Position numbers and translations under genes: made by a program. From contig NZ_MIJZ01000001.1 in assembly GCF_001730285.1 (NCBI RefSeq), positions 806,001-870,000 on the forward strand: DNA of 64,000 nucleotides, in the 5' to 3' direction. Below are positions 18,446 through 27,239 of the stretch, one piece after another. A model generated the notes under the pieces. The model saw only the letters and a list, made by a program, of their open reading frames with translations. It did not search any database and had not been told where the DNA came from. Source of the DNA: Enterococcus ureasiticus. Its GTDB lineage: Bacteria > Bacillota > Bacilli > Lactobacillales > Enterococcaceae. The first letter of the stretch is position 1; every line of letters begins with the position of its first letter.

Positions 18446-19114
18446 CTAATTTTTCTGTTTCAGTGCCGACTCGTTGACTTTAAAGTACTTGAAAACTGCT
18501 TTTTGCCGTTCATTTATTTTTTTGATATCTTTTAAATAACCATCGATCGTTTCTTGTTTTGTCAGTTGTTCTTGGCTTAAAGTCGACAAGTTCAATCCAA
18601 CGTTTTTCATTGATACATAATAACGAGTCAATAATTTCGCACCTTCCGATGACAATCCACCTGAAACAGGCCGATTGCCATAGGAGACTAATAAAGAGCT
18701 AACTTCTTGAAATTGCGGATAGACTTTTTCTACACTACCGCCTTCTTTGATCGTTACCATTTTCCCCTCTAAATCTTCTGTCAGTAAATACCCTTGAACA
18801 ACGACTTTTGCATCTTCTGATGTTAAATTAGTCAGCTGATAATAGCGCGCATAAAATGCACTTCCTGCTGAGATAAACATAACAATCAGTAACAGTAAAA
18901 AATGGAAGCCGTAGCGTTTTTGTCGTTTTTCTAGCGATTTTCGTGCGTATAGCCATTTTTTTCTTTTTCGTTTATTTTTAGGACGCTTACGCCACTGTTT
19001 CTTTTTTAGCTCCTTTTTGATTGAAAAAAAGTAAAAAAGACAAAAAAGCAACAGGAGAAAACAGAGAATCGCAAATGAAAGCAAACCAATAAAAAACCAA
19101 TCTAATAAACCCAC
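18446..19114 (-). CDS. Two-helix membrane protein of the WxL locus, unknown function
   Basis: A 222-residue protein: helix one at about 8-31, a strongly basic cytoplasmic loop (about 33-70; repeated KKK/RKR clusters), helix two at about 72-92, then a 130-residue extracytoplasmic C-terminal domain. No family is recognised. It sits between the DUF916 gene (17-bp gap) and the signal peptidase-like gene (10-bp gap) in a tight operon, suggesting a structural or scaffolding part of the surface assembly machinery. The C-terminal domain is helical with few aromatic residues. Start ATG follows AAAGGAG. Confidence 0.7.
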   Translation of the reverse strand: MGLLDWFFIGLLSFAILCFLLLLFCLFYFFSIKKELKKKQWRKRPKNKRKRKKWLYARKSLEKRQKRYGFHFLLLLIVMFISAGSAFYARYYQLTNLTSEDAKVVVQGYLLTEDLEGKMVTIKEGGSVEKVYPQFQEVSSLLVSYGNRPVSGGLSSEGAKLLTRYYVSMKNVGLNLSTLSQEQLTKQETIDGYLKDIKKINERQKAVFKYFKVNESALKQKN

Positions 19115-19131
19115 TATTTTGATCTCCTTTC

Positions 19132-20202
19132 TTACTTACGCTTTTTCTTTCCTCTCTTTTTCGTTTTCTTTTTCTTATTGAGAGTACGAACGATAAAGAA
19201 AATAGCTAAGAAAGCAATAAAGACTCCTCCAGCAATCATGGCGATCAATTTCCAATCGATTCCTCTTTCCTGAATCAAGGTAACATCTTGTGCATTGTAT
19301 TTATCCGCCTCTTCATTTGTGATTTTAAATTCTTTATTCCATGTCCATTCTTGTCCTTCGCTAGTGACAAGAATATGCGCTTTGTAGTCACCAGCCTCCA
19401 TTTGATCTCCGTTCATTTCTAAAGGAAAATCAATCATTGAATTTGGTGCCATCCGCATATCTGCTCGTTTTATATCATATAAAACAGCTTCTGATCCTTT
19501 TTTTGTTACTTCGATTTCAACGGTCATTTTATTGACAAAATCTGCACTTGTATTTGAAAAATTAGTAAAAATACTATTGCGATAATTGGATAAACCAGCG
19601 TAAACACTATTCAACTGCAATTCTGGTTTGATTACGGTGTCACTTTCGGACAACACCATGCCGATAACAAAGGCATATTCATTAATAACCCCAGTCGCTT
19701 TTTTATTTTCTTCCTCTTCTTTTTTGGTTGGTTTAGATTTTAGATGGATACCTCCGACAATTTTTCCATCATAACTTGCCTCTGGCATACTTATATCTAA
19801 CTTTAATGGACGTGTTTCTTTCGGTCCTAAAGTTATTTCTTTTGGTCCTTTCACAAGATCTTTAAAATCATACTTTAACGATGCGTCATTTTTTATCGCA
19901 CTTGGTCCATATTCCAATACTCCATTAGAGTTGGTTTTTGCGCCATTCAAACCGACTTCGATTGTTTGTTCTTCGTCTGCACGATTTGACAACATGACTT
20001 GTACTGTTTGTTTTTGGCCAGGTTGCATAAGTAAATTAAAGTATTCAAAATCGCCTTGTTGATTCTCTGGTTTTATCGTTTCATATGTAAACTGTAAGTT
20101 CGCATATGCTGGTGTAGAAAAACCAAGAAGTACTGCTATGTATAGACTAAAAAATAGTCCTATGCTGATTCGTTTCTTCATCTGATTATTTTGTCCTTTC
20201 AT
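19132..20202 (-). CDS. DUF916/DUF3324 cell-surface protein (CscA type)
   Basis: A 356-residue protein with signal peptide (cleavage near AYA), an N-terminal DUF916 domain (about 32-150; FEYFNLLMQPGQKQTVQVMLSN), a DUF3324 domain (about 160-300; YAFVIGMVLSES, FTNFSNTSADFVNKM) and a C-terminal helix (about 318-338) with a basic tail KKKKTKKRGKKKRK. These domains are now regarded as peptidoglycan- and WxL-binding modules, so it should anchor WxL proteins at the wall. The ATG at 20202 has GGAG too close to function well; the ATG at 20181 (MKKRIS) is a real alternative with AAAGGA 12 bases upstream. Related csc clusters occur in lactobacilli and enterococci. Confidence 0.92.
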   Translation of the reverse strand: MKGQNNQMKKRISIGLFFSLYIAVLLGFSTPAYANLQFTYETIKPENQQGDFEYFNLLMQPGQKQTVQVMLSNRADEEQTIEVGLNGAKTNSNGVLEYGPSAIKNDASLKYDFKDLVKGPKEITLGPKETRPLKLDISMPEASYDGKIVGGIHLKSKPTKKEEEENKKATGVINEYAFVIGMVLSESDTVIKPELQLNSVYAGLSNYRNSIFTNFSNTSADFVNKMTVEIEVTKKGSEAVLYDIKRADMRMAPNSMIDFPLEMNGDQMEAGDYKAHILVTSEGQEWTWNKEFKITNEEADKYNAQDVTLIQERGIDWKLIAMIAGGVFIAFLAIFFIVRTLNKKKKTKKRGKKKRK

Positions 20203-20218
20203 GCTCCATCACTAAACA

Positions 20219-20244
20219 GTTCACCAGTTTTGCAACTGGCGAAC
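20219..20244 (-). promoter_or_regulatory. Intercistronic stem-loop after a WxL gene
   Basis: GTTC-A-CCAGTT and AACTGG-C-GAAC form a 10-bp stem with one mismatch and a 4-nt loop, without a U-run. It lies between the WxL gene and the DUF916 gene and may protect or partly terminate the message, keeping the surface protein more abundant than the downstream machinery. Confidence 0.5.
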
Positions 20245-20298
20245 TTGCTTAAAACGTTTTTTGTTTAACCAAGAAAAAGTCATTGACTTGTCATTTGA

Positions 20299-21096
20299 TT
20301 ATTTTGGTGTTGCATCTAGCGTCCAAGTAATTTTAGCTACATATTTACCATTCATAATTTCTTCAGCTTGGTTTGCTGGAAGTTCTAATTTAACAGACTC
20401 TTCTGGTTTTTGAGTAGCATCTTCAGCATCACCAAAGTAAACGGCATAACGTCCGCGTCCTTTTGTTTCTTCTGCGTTTTTGAAAACTAATTCTGAACCT
20501 GTTTCGTTGACTGTTGTTGCTCTGTTAAGTCCAGTAGAAGAAGGTTTCAATGATTCATTATCTTTATCTGCTACTAAGTTTGCGTTACCATATGTGATTT
20601 GAGCGCCGTTGATATTTCTAACTTTTCCTTTTGCTGTATCATTAAATTGGAAATTTTGAGAAATGACCGCTTTCAATTCATATCCATGATCCTCTACTTG
20701 ACGATCATCTTTAAATTGTACCCAGTTGGCACGTCCGTCTACTTTATCGGTTGCGCCAACGGTATTCGCATTTGCTGTAGTTGGTTTAGCCCATGATGTT
20801 ACAGCTCCAGTTGTTGCAGATTGTGAATTAAACACTAATTTAGACATCCCTTGAACCAAAAATGGTCCATCTAACAAAGCAGTACTATCAGTATCGACAG
20901 TTGATTGGCTTGTATAGTTTGGTGGTACAACACCTGAAGAGTCATAGGTGCCATATGTTTTACTTGTGAATTCAATTTCTCCTTCTCCAACGCCTGGTGC
21001 TGCTGGATCTGCGGCTTTTGTTACTCCTGGAGCGGTTGCTGCTACTGCGATTGCTGCTAGTAACGCTGTACCAGCTAATTTGTGTGTTAATTTCAT
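20299..21096 (-). CDS. WxL-domain surface protein
   Basis: A 265-residue secreted protein: signal peptide MKLTHKLAGTALLAAIAVAA, a short variable region and a C-terminal WxL domain. The first Trp motif lies near residue 147 (WVQFKDD) with the typical YELKAVISQNFQF strand after it; the second is WTLDATP at the very C-terminus. WxL domains bind peptidoglycan non-covalently and associate with DUF916 proteins such as the one encoded next. The small size suggests an adaptor or complex subunit rather than a large adhesin (compare CscB). Start ATG follows AGGAGG. Confidence 0.95.
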   Translation of the reverse strand: MKLTHKLAGTALLAAIAVAATAPGVTKAADPAAPGVGEGEIEFTSKTYGTYDSSGVVPPNYTSQSTVDTDSTALLDGPFLVQGMSKLVFNSQSATTGAVTSWAKPTTANANTVGATDKVDGRANWVQFKDDRQVEDHGYELKAVISQNFQFNDTAKGKVRNINGAQITYGNANLVADKDNESLKPSSTGLNRATTVNETGSELVFKNAEETKGRGRYAVYFGDAEDATQKPEESVKLELPANQAEEIMNGKYVAKITWTLDATPK

Positions 21097-21126
21097 TTGT
21101 ATTTCCTCCTAGTTTTTGTGTTTTAT

Positions 21127-21924
21127 CTATGGTAACTCGGCTAATATCCAAGTTAGCACCGTTGAATAGGCACCAGCTTCTTTTTCTGTCTCTTTCGGAA
21201 CAGAAAGCGTAATCGCTTGATTACTAAAGACTGGTTTTTTAAAGATTGGATCTTCTATTGCTTTACCAGAAGAATCCACTCTTTGTTCTAATGTATTTGG
21301 GCGTCCATTCTTATTTTCTTTTGATGCACCAAATATAATGCTCCAAGTTCCAGAACCTTTTTCCGGCTGCGCCTGTGCCAAATTATAGGTGTCTCCAATA
21401 TTACTCATATGAATAACTTCTTTGGAAACACTGGGTGACAACTTTGCATCTTTTATCGAATTGGTCCATGTTTGATCTAAAGAAATCACAGCACCTTTTA
21501 GTTCAGTTCCCGTTTTTGTTGCATGCTTAAATTGTTGCTCTTGTCTAACTTGTAAGGTCCAGCCAGTCGAGTCATCACGGTAATCTGAAACTTGTATAAA
21601 ATTCCCTCTCACACCAGTATCTCCATGAAACAATTGAGCATTCACTGGAAATACAGCTGCTTTATCGGGAATCATAACTGTACTAAAATTCAATTTAGGT
21701 ACAAAATCAATTCGTAAATCGCCTTTTGTTTGTGGTGTTTCCCCCGGGTCGACCTGTACTTCTGGATGTTCTGGGTCACGAATCACAGACTCTTCTTCTT
21801 TAAACCGTTTGAGATCTATTTCAGCTCCGCCTGTACGTGACTCAACCGCTTGAACTTGATCAATCTGTCCACTAAGAAATAGAACAGCACCAACACATGT
21901 AAGTAGAAATGTTGTTTTTTTCAT
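21127..21924 (-). CDS. WxL-domain surface protein, second copy
   Basis: A 265-residue secreted WxL protein: signal peptide MKKTTFLLTCVGAVLFLSG, a linker rich in Pro, Glu and Asp (EEESVIRDPEHPEVQ), then the WxL domain with GWTLQVRQEQQF near residue 138 and LTWILAELP at the C-terminus. Its start codon overlaps the stop of the sortase-anchored gene (ATGA), so it is translationally coupled to it. It follows the order LPXTG protein - WxL - WxL - DUF916 seen in csc clusters. Confidence 0.93.
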   Translation of the reverse strand: MKKTTFLLTCVGAVLFLSGQIDQVQAVESRTGGAEIDLKRFKEEESVIRDPEHPEVQVDPGETPQTKGDLRIDFVPKLNFSTVMIPDKAAVFPVNAQLFHGDTGVRGNFIQVSDYRDDSTGWTLQVRQEQQFKHATKTGTELKGAVISLDQTWTNSIKDAKLSPSVSKEVIHMSNIGDTYNLAQAQPEKGSGTWSIIFGASKENKNGRPNTLEQRVDSSGKAIEDPIFKKPVFSNQAITLSVPKETEKEAGAYSTVLTWILAELP

Positions 21925-22271
21925 TGGCTTTGTCCGTCCTTTTTGTCAACAGATTTTTTTCTTTTAAATAGATAAACACCAAACACAAGCATGATTATAG
22001 CAATCCCACTTACTGATAAACTTTTTAGTATCAATTCTCCAGTTGAAGGAAATTTACCACCAGGCTTTTTTATCGGTTCTTCACTAGAATCACTCGATGG
22101 CTCACTCGTTGTTGACGTTGGCTGTGTGCTTTCTTGCGTAAAAACAATTTCTCCATCCGTCTGAACAGCTGCTTCCATCCCATAAACTGAAATAGAGGGT
22201 ACAGTGAGAATACTGCCTACAAAAACAAGGAAAACCAGAGCAACACTAACTTGTATTTTTTTCTTGATCAA
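21921..22271 (-). CDS. Small sortase-anchored wall protein (CscD type)
   Basis: A 116-residue precursor: signal peptide to about residue 33 (VYGMEA), a Ser/Thr/Pro/Glu linker (about 45-68), sorting motif FPSTGE, a hydrophobic helix and a basic tail (FKRKKS). The mature part between signal and sorting motif is only about 40 residues, so it is more likely a wall tether or spacer than an adhesin. The motif has Phe in place of Leu at position one, a variant that also occurs in enterococcal csc-cluster proteins. It precedes a WxL gene with a 4-bp overlap. Confidence 0.88.
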   Translation of the reverse strand: MIKKKIQVSVALVFLVFVGSILTVPSISVYGMEAAVQTDGEIVFTQESTQPTSTTSEPSSDSSEEPIKKPGGKFPSTGELILKSLSVSGIAIIMLVFGVYLFKRKKSVDKKDGQSQ

Positions 22272-22292
22272 TTGATTGTCTCTCCTTTGCTT

Positions 22293-24749
22293 TTAAGGCG
22301 TTGCATTTACTGTAAATTCAATTTTGGCTTGATATTTTCCTAACGTTTTGACAGCGTCTCCCGGAACATCTAGCTTGAAGCCTTTGCCTTTTGAATCCCA
22401 GGTTTTACTGACATCATATTCATTGCTCGTTGTATGTTCATCTACCAATAGGTCACGGTTTTCTGTAAGTTTAAATTTTTTTTCTTCATCAGTACCATCG
22501 TTATACCGTAAAATATCTGGAATTACTTTTTTAGTACCGTCAGTTTCTGTCAATGTAAAATCTTGCGTTAGCTTTGCCGTAAGTGTCCATTTCTGTTTAA
22601 CTGCTCTTGTGTCTTTAATGATCAAAGCCTTATCAAGTTTCGCTTCATTTACACGGATGGCTTTATAACTCGCTTCTTCAATACCAAAATCAAGAATACT
22701 TGGGCTAGAGGAAAGGAATAATGTCCCTTCAAATTCATAAACAATAGTATTACCGCTACCAGAAAGAGTAAATTCTTCTGTTGGAGTATTCGTCTGTGTA
22801 TAACCAGCTTCTTTGATAGCAGAAACGGTATCCGTAACTTGCTTGATATTCTTCAAATTAATTGGAGCTCCAATCATTTGAGTCGTATCAACATAGTCTG
22901 GATATTTATCTGTCATGTAGGCTCCGTTAATTTTGTATTTAACTCTTAATTCGGCAGCAGTTGGGACAATAGTTACTTTAACTTCGATATCCTTTGTGAT
23001 ATTTTTTGCCGTTGTCAATGTTAACCATAATGATTTTTCTCCTAATACAGATGTATCAGGTAAAAGATGATTTTTACTGTACGTAACTTTTACAGGCTTA
23101 TCAATTAAATTATCCGTATCAACAGAAATGTTTTTCAAGAAATAATTTTCAGTATCTGTCGGCAATGGTGCCGTATTCAATGGATAGTCTGTTTCGAAAT
23201 TTGTATTCAGTGGAATTTTGATATCTGATTTTGGTTCAGCATCTGGTAAGCCTTCATATAAGATTTTTGCTTGCGAACCAATGCCATTTACATTTTTAAC
23301 AACATTAGATTGCAATGGCTTATTTTGAATGTTTAAAAAGTCATTAACATAGCTGTAATAAGCGACTGTTTTAGGTCCACCTTGTTCAAACACCATATAC
23401 CCATTATCTTCATCTTTTGGATCAGTCGCATTAACATAGCCATAAGGTGAGGTTGTACTAGAATCAAATTTAAATTTGTCATTTGGTTTAGCGACAACTT
23501 TAATATCAAATAGACTACTGTTGAATTCATTTGACGTAGAATCTTTTGCTGTTAATATTGCTTTTGATTTGGCAGTGCCCTCAAAGGTAATAGTGAAAAG
23601 ATCAGTCTTTTTCATTGATGTTCCATATTCATAAATTTCAATTGATTGGATATCATAAAAGTCAGGAACTTGTGTCTCCAATCTGAATTTAGTATTTCTA
23701 TTTTCTTTTGAATTATCGGCAATTCCCTGAAGAATTGAATAGTTCAATGTTTTATACTTTGGATCTGTGTGTACAGAGCTGTTTCGTTCACCATAAACAA
23801 TCGGTGTTGCTGGCGCAATTCGTGCTAATGATTCTGTAGAGTATAACACCGCCATTTGTCCCGTATCTGGTTTAGGATCATTGTAATCCCATCCTTGATA
23901 TGCCATGCTCATCTCATATTTTTCTCTTTCAAACAAATTAGTCAATCGGCCAGTTGGTTGATCGACTTCTTCATCATCACTCGTCATTTCAAAAATAGTA
24001 TTTTCGATTTTATAGCCTATTTGTGAATCGTTGGTAACGTACATCTTGTTAAAATCTGTTGCGTCAAATGGAAAAGCAACTTTTTTATTGATATTCACGT
24101 TACTAAAGTTCCACGATCCTTTTAATTTGAAGTTTTCCTTCGTGTCATTATAATAAAATTCATAATGATAACGAACTTTATCCCCTAACTTAAAATCCTC
24201 ATAATGGCTATATAATCCTGATCCAACCATTAAGAAATAACTTCCCCAAGGTGTATCAATCGGTGTGTTTACCATGCTATTTCGTTCAGTTGAATCCACT
24301 GCAAAGAAACGAAACGAAGGGTATTTACCATCTTTTTTCTGAGCAAAGTCTAGCTCGTCAATCACAAATTTCAAATCTACACTTCGTCCATTGTATAATC
24401 CTGCATTTCGGACCCATGCGCCTTTTTCTACATTCGGATTAGCAGGATTAAATTGATAAACTTTCGTTTTACTTCCAGAAAATCCAGGATCTATGATTGG
24501 CTCTCCGATAGGTTCATAGGTTACTTGATCTGTTAATTTGAACATGAAACCAAAGTCTCCAGATATTTCTGTGTTTGACCCACTTTTGGCTACCAAATTT
24601 ATGCCATCAGCCTTTTTTATATCTTGATAGCCTGGTAAAGGCGCTGCAACAATTCTATTTTCACTAGAAACATAAAACTGAAAATAACCAGAAACTAGGG
24701 CAATTAGCCCTAGTCCTAGAAAGAGAAAAATCTTGATATGTTTCTTCAT
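22293..24749 (-). CDS. Large WxL-like surface protein with degenerate final motif
   Basis: An 818-residue secreted protein: signal peptide MKKHIKIFLFLGLGLIALVSG, a large lectin-like or beta-sandwich N-terminal region (about 35-260; FRFFAVDSTERNS, WGSYFLMVGSGLYSHY), repeated beta domains, and a C-terminal WxL-like domain. The first Trp motif is intact (KQKWTLTAKLTQDFTL), but the final one reads IEFTVNATP, Phe and Val replacing the Trp and Leu. The open frame extends to a TTG at 24770, yet AAAGGAGG lies between that and the ATG at 24749, which is the start. It is probably the main ligand-binding subunit exposed on the surface. Ligand unknown. Confidence 0.87.
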   Translation of the reverse strand: MKKHIKIFLFLGLGLIALVSGYFQFYVSSENRIVAAPLPGYQDIKKADGINLVAKSGSNTEISGDFGFMFKLTDQVTYEPIGEPIIDPGFSGSKTKVYQFNPANPNVEKGAWVRNAGLYNGRSVDLKFVIDELDFAQKKDGKYPSFRFFAVDSTERNSMVNTPIDTPWGSYFLMVGSGLYSHYEDFKLGDKVRYHYEFYYNDTKENFKLKGSWNFSNVNINKKVAFPFDATDFNKMYVTNDSQIGYKIENTIFEMTSDDEEVDQPTGRLTNLFEREKYEMSMAYQGWDYNDPKPDTGQMAVLYSTESLARIAPATPIVYGERNSSVHTDPKYKTLNYSILQGIADNSKENRNTKFRLETQVPDFYDIQSIEIYEYGTSMKKTDLFTITFEGTAKSKAILTAKDSTSNEFNSSLFDIKVVAKPNDKFKFDSSTTSPYGYVNATDPKDEDNGYMVFEQGGPKTVAYYSYVNDFLNIQNKPLQSNVVKNVNGIGSQAKILYEGLPDAEPKSDIKIPLNTNFETDYPLNTAPLPTDTENYFLKNISVDTDNLIDKPVKVTYSKNHLLPDTSVLGEKSLWLTLTTAKNITKDIEVKVTIVPTAAELRVKYKINGAYMTDKYPDYVDTTQMIGAPINLKNIKQVTDTVSAIKEAGYTQTNTPTEEFTLSGSGNTIVYEFEGTLFLSSSPSILDFGIEEASYKAIRVNEAKLDKALIIKDTRAVKQKWTLTAKLTQDFTLTETDGTKKVIPDILRYNDGTDEEKKFKLTENRDLLVDEHTTSNEYDVSKTWDSKGKGFKLDVPGDAVKTLGKYQAKIEFTVNATP

Positions 24750-24796
24750 TATTTTCCTCCTTTCTTTCAAATTTAAACGTACATTCTACCTGATCC

Positions 24797-26140
24797 TTAG
24801 ATACTTCCACCAGCTAATGTAAGTTTCCCGTAATTTTCAAGTTTGAATTCTTGATCACCAGTTAAAGAACCAGTAACAGATAACGTCTTGCTGTTGCAAA
24901 TTTTACCGAAGTTTACAGCAAATTCTTTACCGCCTCTAAACGTTTCAGTAGCTGGTGCTGCATAGTCTCCGCCTAATTGATTCCAAGTTGAGATACGCCC
25001 AACATTTGTTCCATTGATTGTTGTATTTGTTGAGTAGAATAATTTTGAATTTGCACGTCTGTTTGCTACTTCAAAGTTTTTAGGCGCATTTAAATTAATG
25101 ACCGCACCTTTATATTCGCTTTCGATTACTGATTTTGAACTGTCACCAGTGACAACTAATTCAGCAGCACGATCCACGTTTACCACTGTTCCGTAGTATT
25201 GTAATTTCATTGTTGAATAGTTTCCGCCACCACGGCCATTAAATTTCACTTTACTTCTTGAAGCTAAGTTTAATGTTGGAACTTTGTTTACATAGTCAGC
25301 GCGTGGGATAAATTGGAAAGCAACACCAGCTGCATCAACATCAAATGTTGCACCTGTACCGACATCTACTTTTTGTACTTTGTCATAGAATACTGGGTAA
25401 TAGTGATTTACTGTACTTTGCGGCCCAATTTTTACGTTTACGTTTGCATTGTCACCGATAATCGCTTCACCTGTTGCTTTTCCTTTGATCAACGCACCAT
25501 TAAAATAAAATGCTGAAAATTGACCGTGGTCCTTATTTGCAGCGATTCCGTTGTAAGTAGAACCAGCTTTAAATTCTAAATCGTGAACCCAAGCATTTTC
25601 AGCACGAGTTGTAATAGTATTTGTTCCATCAAATGTTAATTTACCTTCACTAAGGTGAACAAAACGAGCGCCTGTGTAAGTTACGTCTTTTGCTAAAACA
25701 TCCCAACCATAACTTGAAGGACCGTTACCAGCACCACCAGTAAAGAAACGACCGTCGCTGTCAGCACCAACAATATTAGCGTTTGTAATGGTTACAAGAT
25801 TTGTGCCTTTTGTGTTTTGTTTGCCATAGATCGAGTTGTGTGCTGAATTGATCACTACACCTTGATCCGCTTTACCATTAATCGTTAGATCACGGTTTGG
25901 AATATTCGTAATATTTTTCTTAAATTGGATACTTTGGTTCACATTGATCACAGTGATCGTTGGATTTTTCAATGCTGCTTCAAATTCTTCAATCGTTGAT
26001 ACTTCAGCTGTTTCTTCTGTAGCATAAGCAACTACTGAATCACCTGAAAATGGTGTTGGTACCGATAGTACTACTGCTCCTAGCGCTACCGTTGCAGCTA
26101 GTGTCAGTAACCCTCTTTTTAATAACTGTGTTTTTTTCAA
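24797..26140 (-). CDS. Pectate-lyase-like beta-helix adhesin
   Basis: A 447-residue secreted protein: signal peptide ending near VVAYA, then a right-handed beta-helix-type repeat region (about 50-447) with regular strands such as LTINGKADQGVVINSAHN, VTITNANIVG and GTNTITTRAENAWV. This is the pectate-lyase-like adhesive domain common in WxL loci of enterococci and lactobacilli. No WxL motif, LPXTG signal or C-terminal helix is present, so retention must depend on other complex members. Start is the TTG at 26140, eight bases after GGAGG. As first structural gene after the regulator it is probably strongly expressed. Confidence 0.85.
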   Translation of the reverse strand: MKKTQLLKRGLLTLAATVALGAVVLSVPTPFSGDSVVAYATEETAEVSTIEEFEAALKNPTITVINVNQSIQFKKNITNIPNRDLTINGKADQGVVINSAHNSIYGKQNTKGTNLVTITNANIVGADSDGRFFTGGAGNGPSSYGWDVLAKDVTYTGARFVHLSEGKLTFDGTNTITTRAENAWVHDLEFKAGSTYNGIAANKDHGQFSAFYFNGALIKGKATGEAIIGDNANVNVKIGPQSTVNHYYPVFYDKVQKVDVGTGATFDVDAAGVAFQFIPRADYVNKVPTLNLASRSKVKFNGRGGGNYSTMKLQYYGTVVNVDRAAELVVTGDSSKSVIESEYKGAVINLNAPKNFEVANRRANSKLFYSTNTTINGTNVGRISTWNQLGGDYAAPATETFRGGKEFAVNFGKICNSKTLSVTGSLTGDQEFKLENYGKLTLAGGSI

Positions 26141-26236
26141 TTCTTTTTCCTCCTATAATGTGTGTGATTGTCGAAACTTTTTTTACTCTGCCTCCTCTCC
26201 AGAAAAACAAGCAATTATATACTTCACTCGTTATTT

Positions 26237-26287
26237 CTAACCAGTTTCGCAAATAACCTTTTTGACTGAAATCAAATGTACCAGCAT
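26237..26287 (-). CDS. Possible 16-residue leader peptide upstream of the adhesin
   Basis: An ATG at 26285-26287 follows an excellent ribosome site (AGGAGG, seven bases away) and opens a 16-codon frame (MLVHLISVKKVICETG) ending at TAG. It lies in the 263-bp gap between the regulator and adhesin genes, downstream of an AT-rich promoter-like TATAAA. It could be a regulatory leader peptide or simply a degenerate ribosome site; no homologue is known to me. Confidence 0.3.
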   Translation of the reverse strand: MLVHLISVKKVICETG

Positions 26288-26403
26288 GTCTTCTCCTCCT
26301 AATTTTTATAAAAAATAAAGTGATTTTATATGTTTACTGAGCATGTTTTCCATCAGCCGATTCTCAGTCTTTTCCTCATTAAGTTTTGTAACAGCTTTTA
26401 GCA

Positions 26404-27126
26404 CTAAATATTTAACATATATCCGATAGAACGAATTGTTTTGATGTATTTCGGTTTGTCGATATCCATTTCAATTTTTTGTCTTAAATGAAAAACTAAA
26501 TTAGATACCCGGTACTTTCTATTTCGGTAAGTATCATTCCAAACATTTTTATAGATTTCCTCATATGTCATCGTTTTACGTGCGTGCTTATGTAAATATT
26601 CAATTGTAAGGAATTCTAATTTGGTTAAATTGACTTCTATTCCATCTTCTAAACAGACACTTAAATTTTGTGGTACTAGCTTAAATTCAGCAGCATCGTC
26701 TATAAAGGTTTGTTTGGGTATTTCTAAAAATTTTTCTCGTTGTTTAAATCGCATAAGTAGATTTCTCATCATCAACAATGATTCATCTATTTCATCACTG
26801 CGATCAATAATGCCGTCTGCACCTAATTGCAAATAAACGATTCGGTTCGTTCGATTTAAATTTTCTGATGATCCAAAAATCCAAATTGGCAATGTCGTTT
26901 GTTTACGTATCTTCATGATCAATTCACAAATCCAATTGATATTACTCAAAACAGATTCTTCAATAATTAAGGTATCTAATCGTTTTAATTGTTTACTATT
27001 ACTTTCAAATAATTGTGCTACTTCCTCTTTCCTAATGATGTAAATGTGGCATTGAATTGTTTTAAATATTTCTAGGTATTGCTCATTTATTTCTTCATTA
27101 ACTGAAATATATCCGATCGTATACAC
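26404..27126 (-). CDS. Atypical OmpR-type regulator heading the WxL locus
   Basis: A 240-residue protein with a receiver-like N-terminal domain (about 1-125) and a C-terminal OmpR/PhoB winged helix (about 150-240; LTKLEFLTIEYLHKH, YRVSNLVFHLRQKI, IKTIRSIGYML). The receiver lacks the acidic pair near the N-terminus, and where the phosphoacceptor Asp is expected (DTLIIEES) there is Glu; the usual Lys near GADGIIDRS is missing. It should therefore not be controlled by a cognate kinase, and none is nearby. Start is a GTG, nine bases after GGAGG. Being the first leftward gene before the adhesin, it probably controls the surface locus. Confidence 0.82.
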   Translation of the reverse strand: MYTIGYISVNEEINEQYLEIFKTIQCHIYIIRKEEVAQLFESNSKQLKRLDTLIIEESVLSNINWICELIMKIRKQTTLPIWIFGSSENLNRTNRIVYLQLGADGIIDRSDEIDESLLMMRNLLMRFKQREKFLEIPKQTFIDDAAEFKLVPQNLSVCLEDGIEVNLTKLEFLTIEYLHKHARKTMTYEEIYKNVWNDTYRNRKYRVSNLVFHLRQKIEMDIDKPKYIKTIRSIGYMLNI

Positions 27127-27239
27127 TGGCTATGCCCTCCCCTATTATCATTTTCCTGAATGTCTGGCCAATTTTGGTCTTTCAATTAAAACTTCTATAT
27201 TATTTGAAGTCTTTAGAGTTTAGAAATTCTTGATTTGCG

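Noticed and set aside
26040-26252. A 70-codon leftward frame overlapping the start of the adhesin gene
   Set aside because: It is out of frame with the adhesin signal peptide, and its C-terminal part is just the adhesin coding sequence read in another frame.
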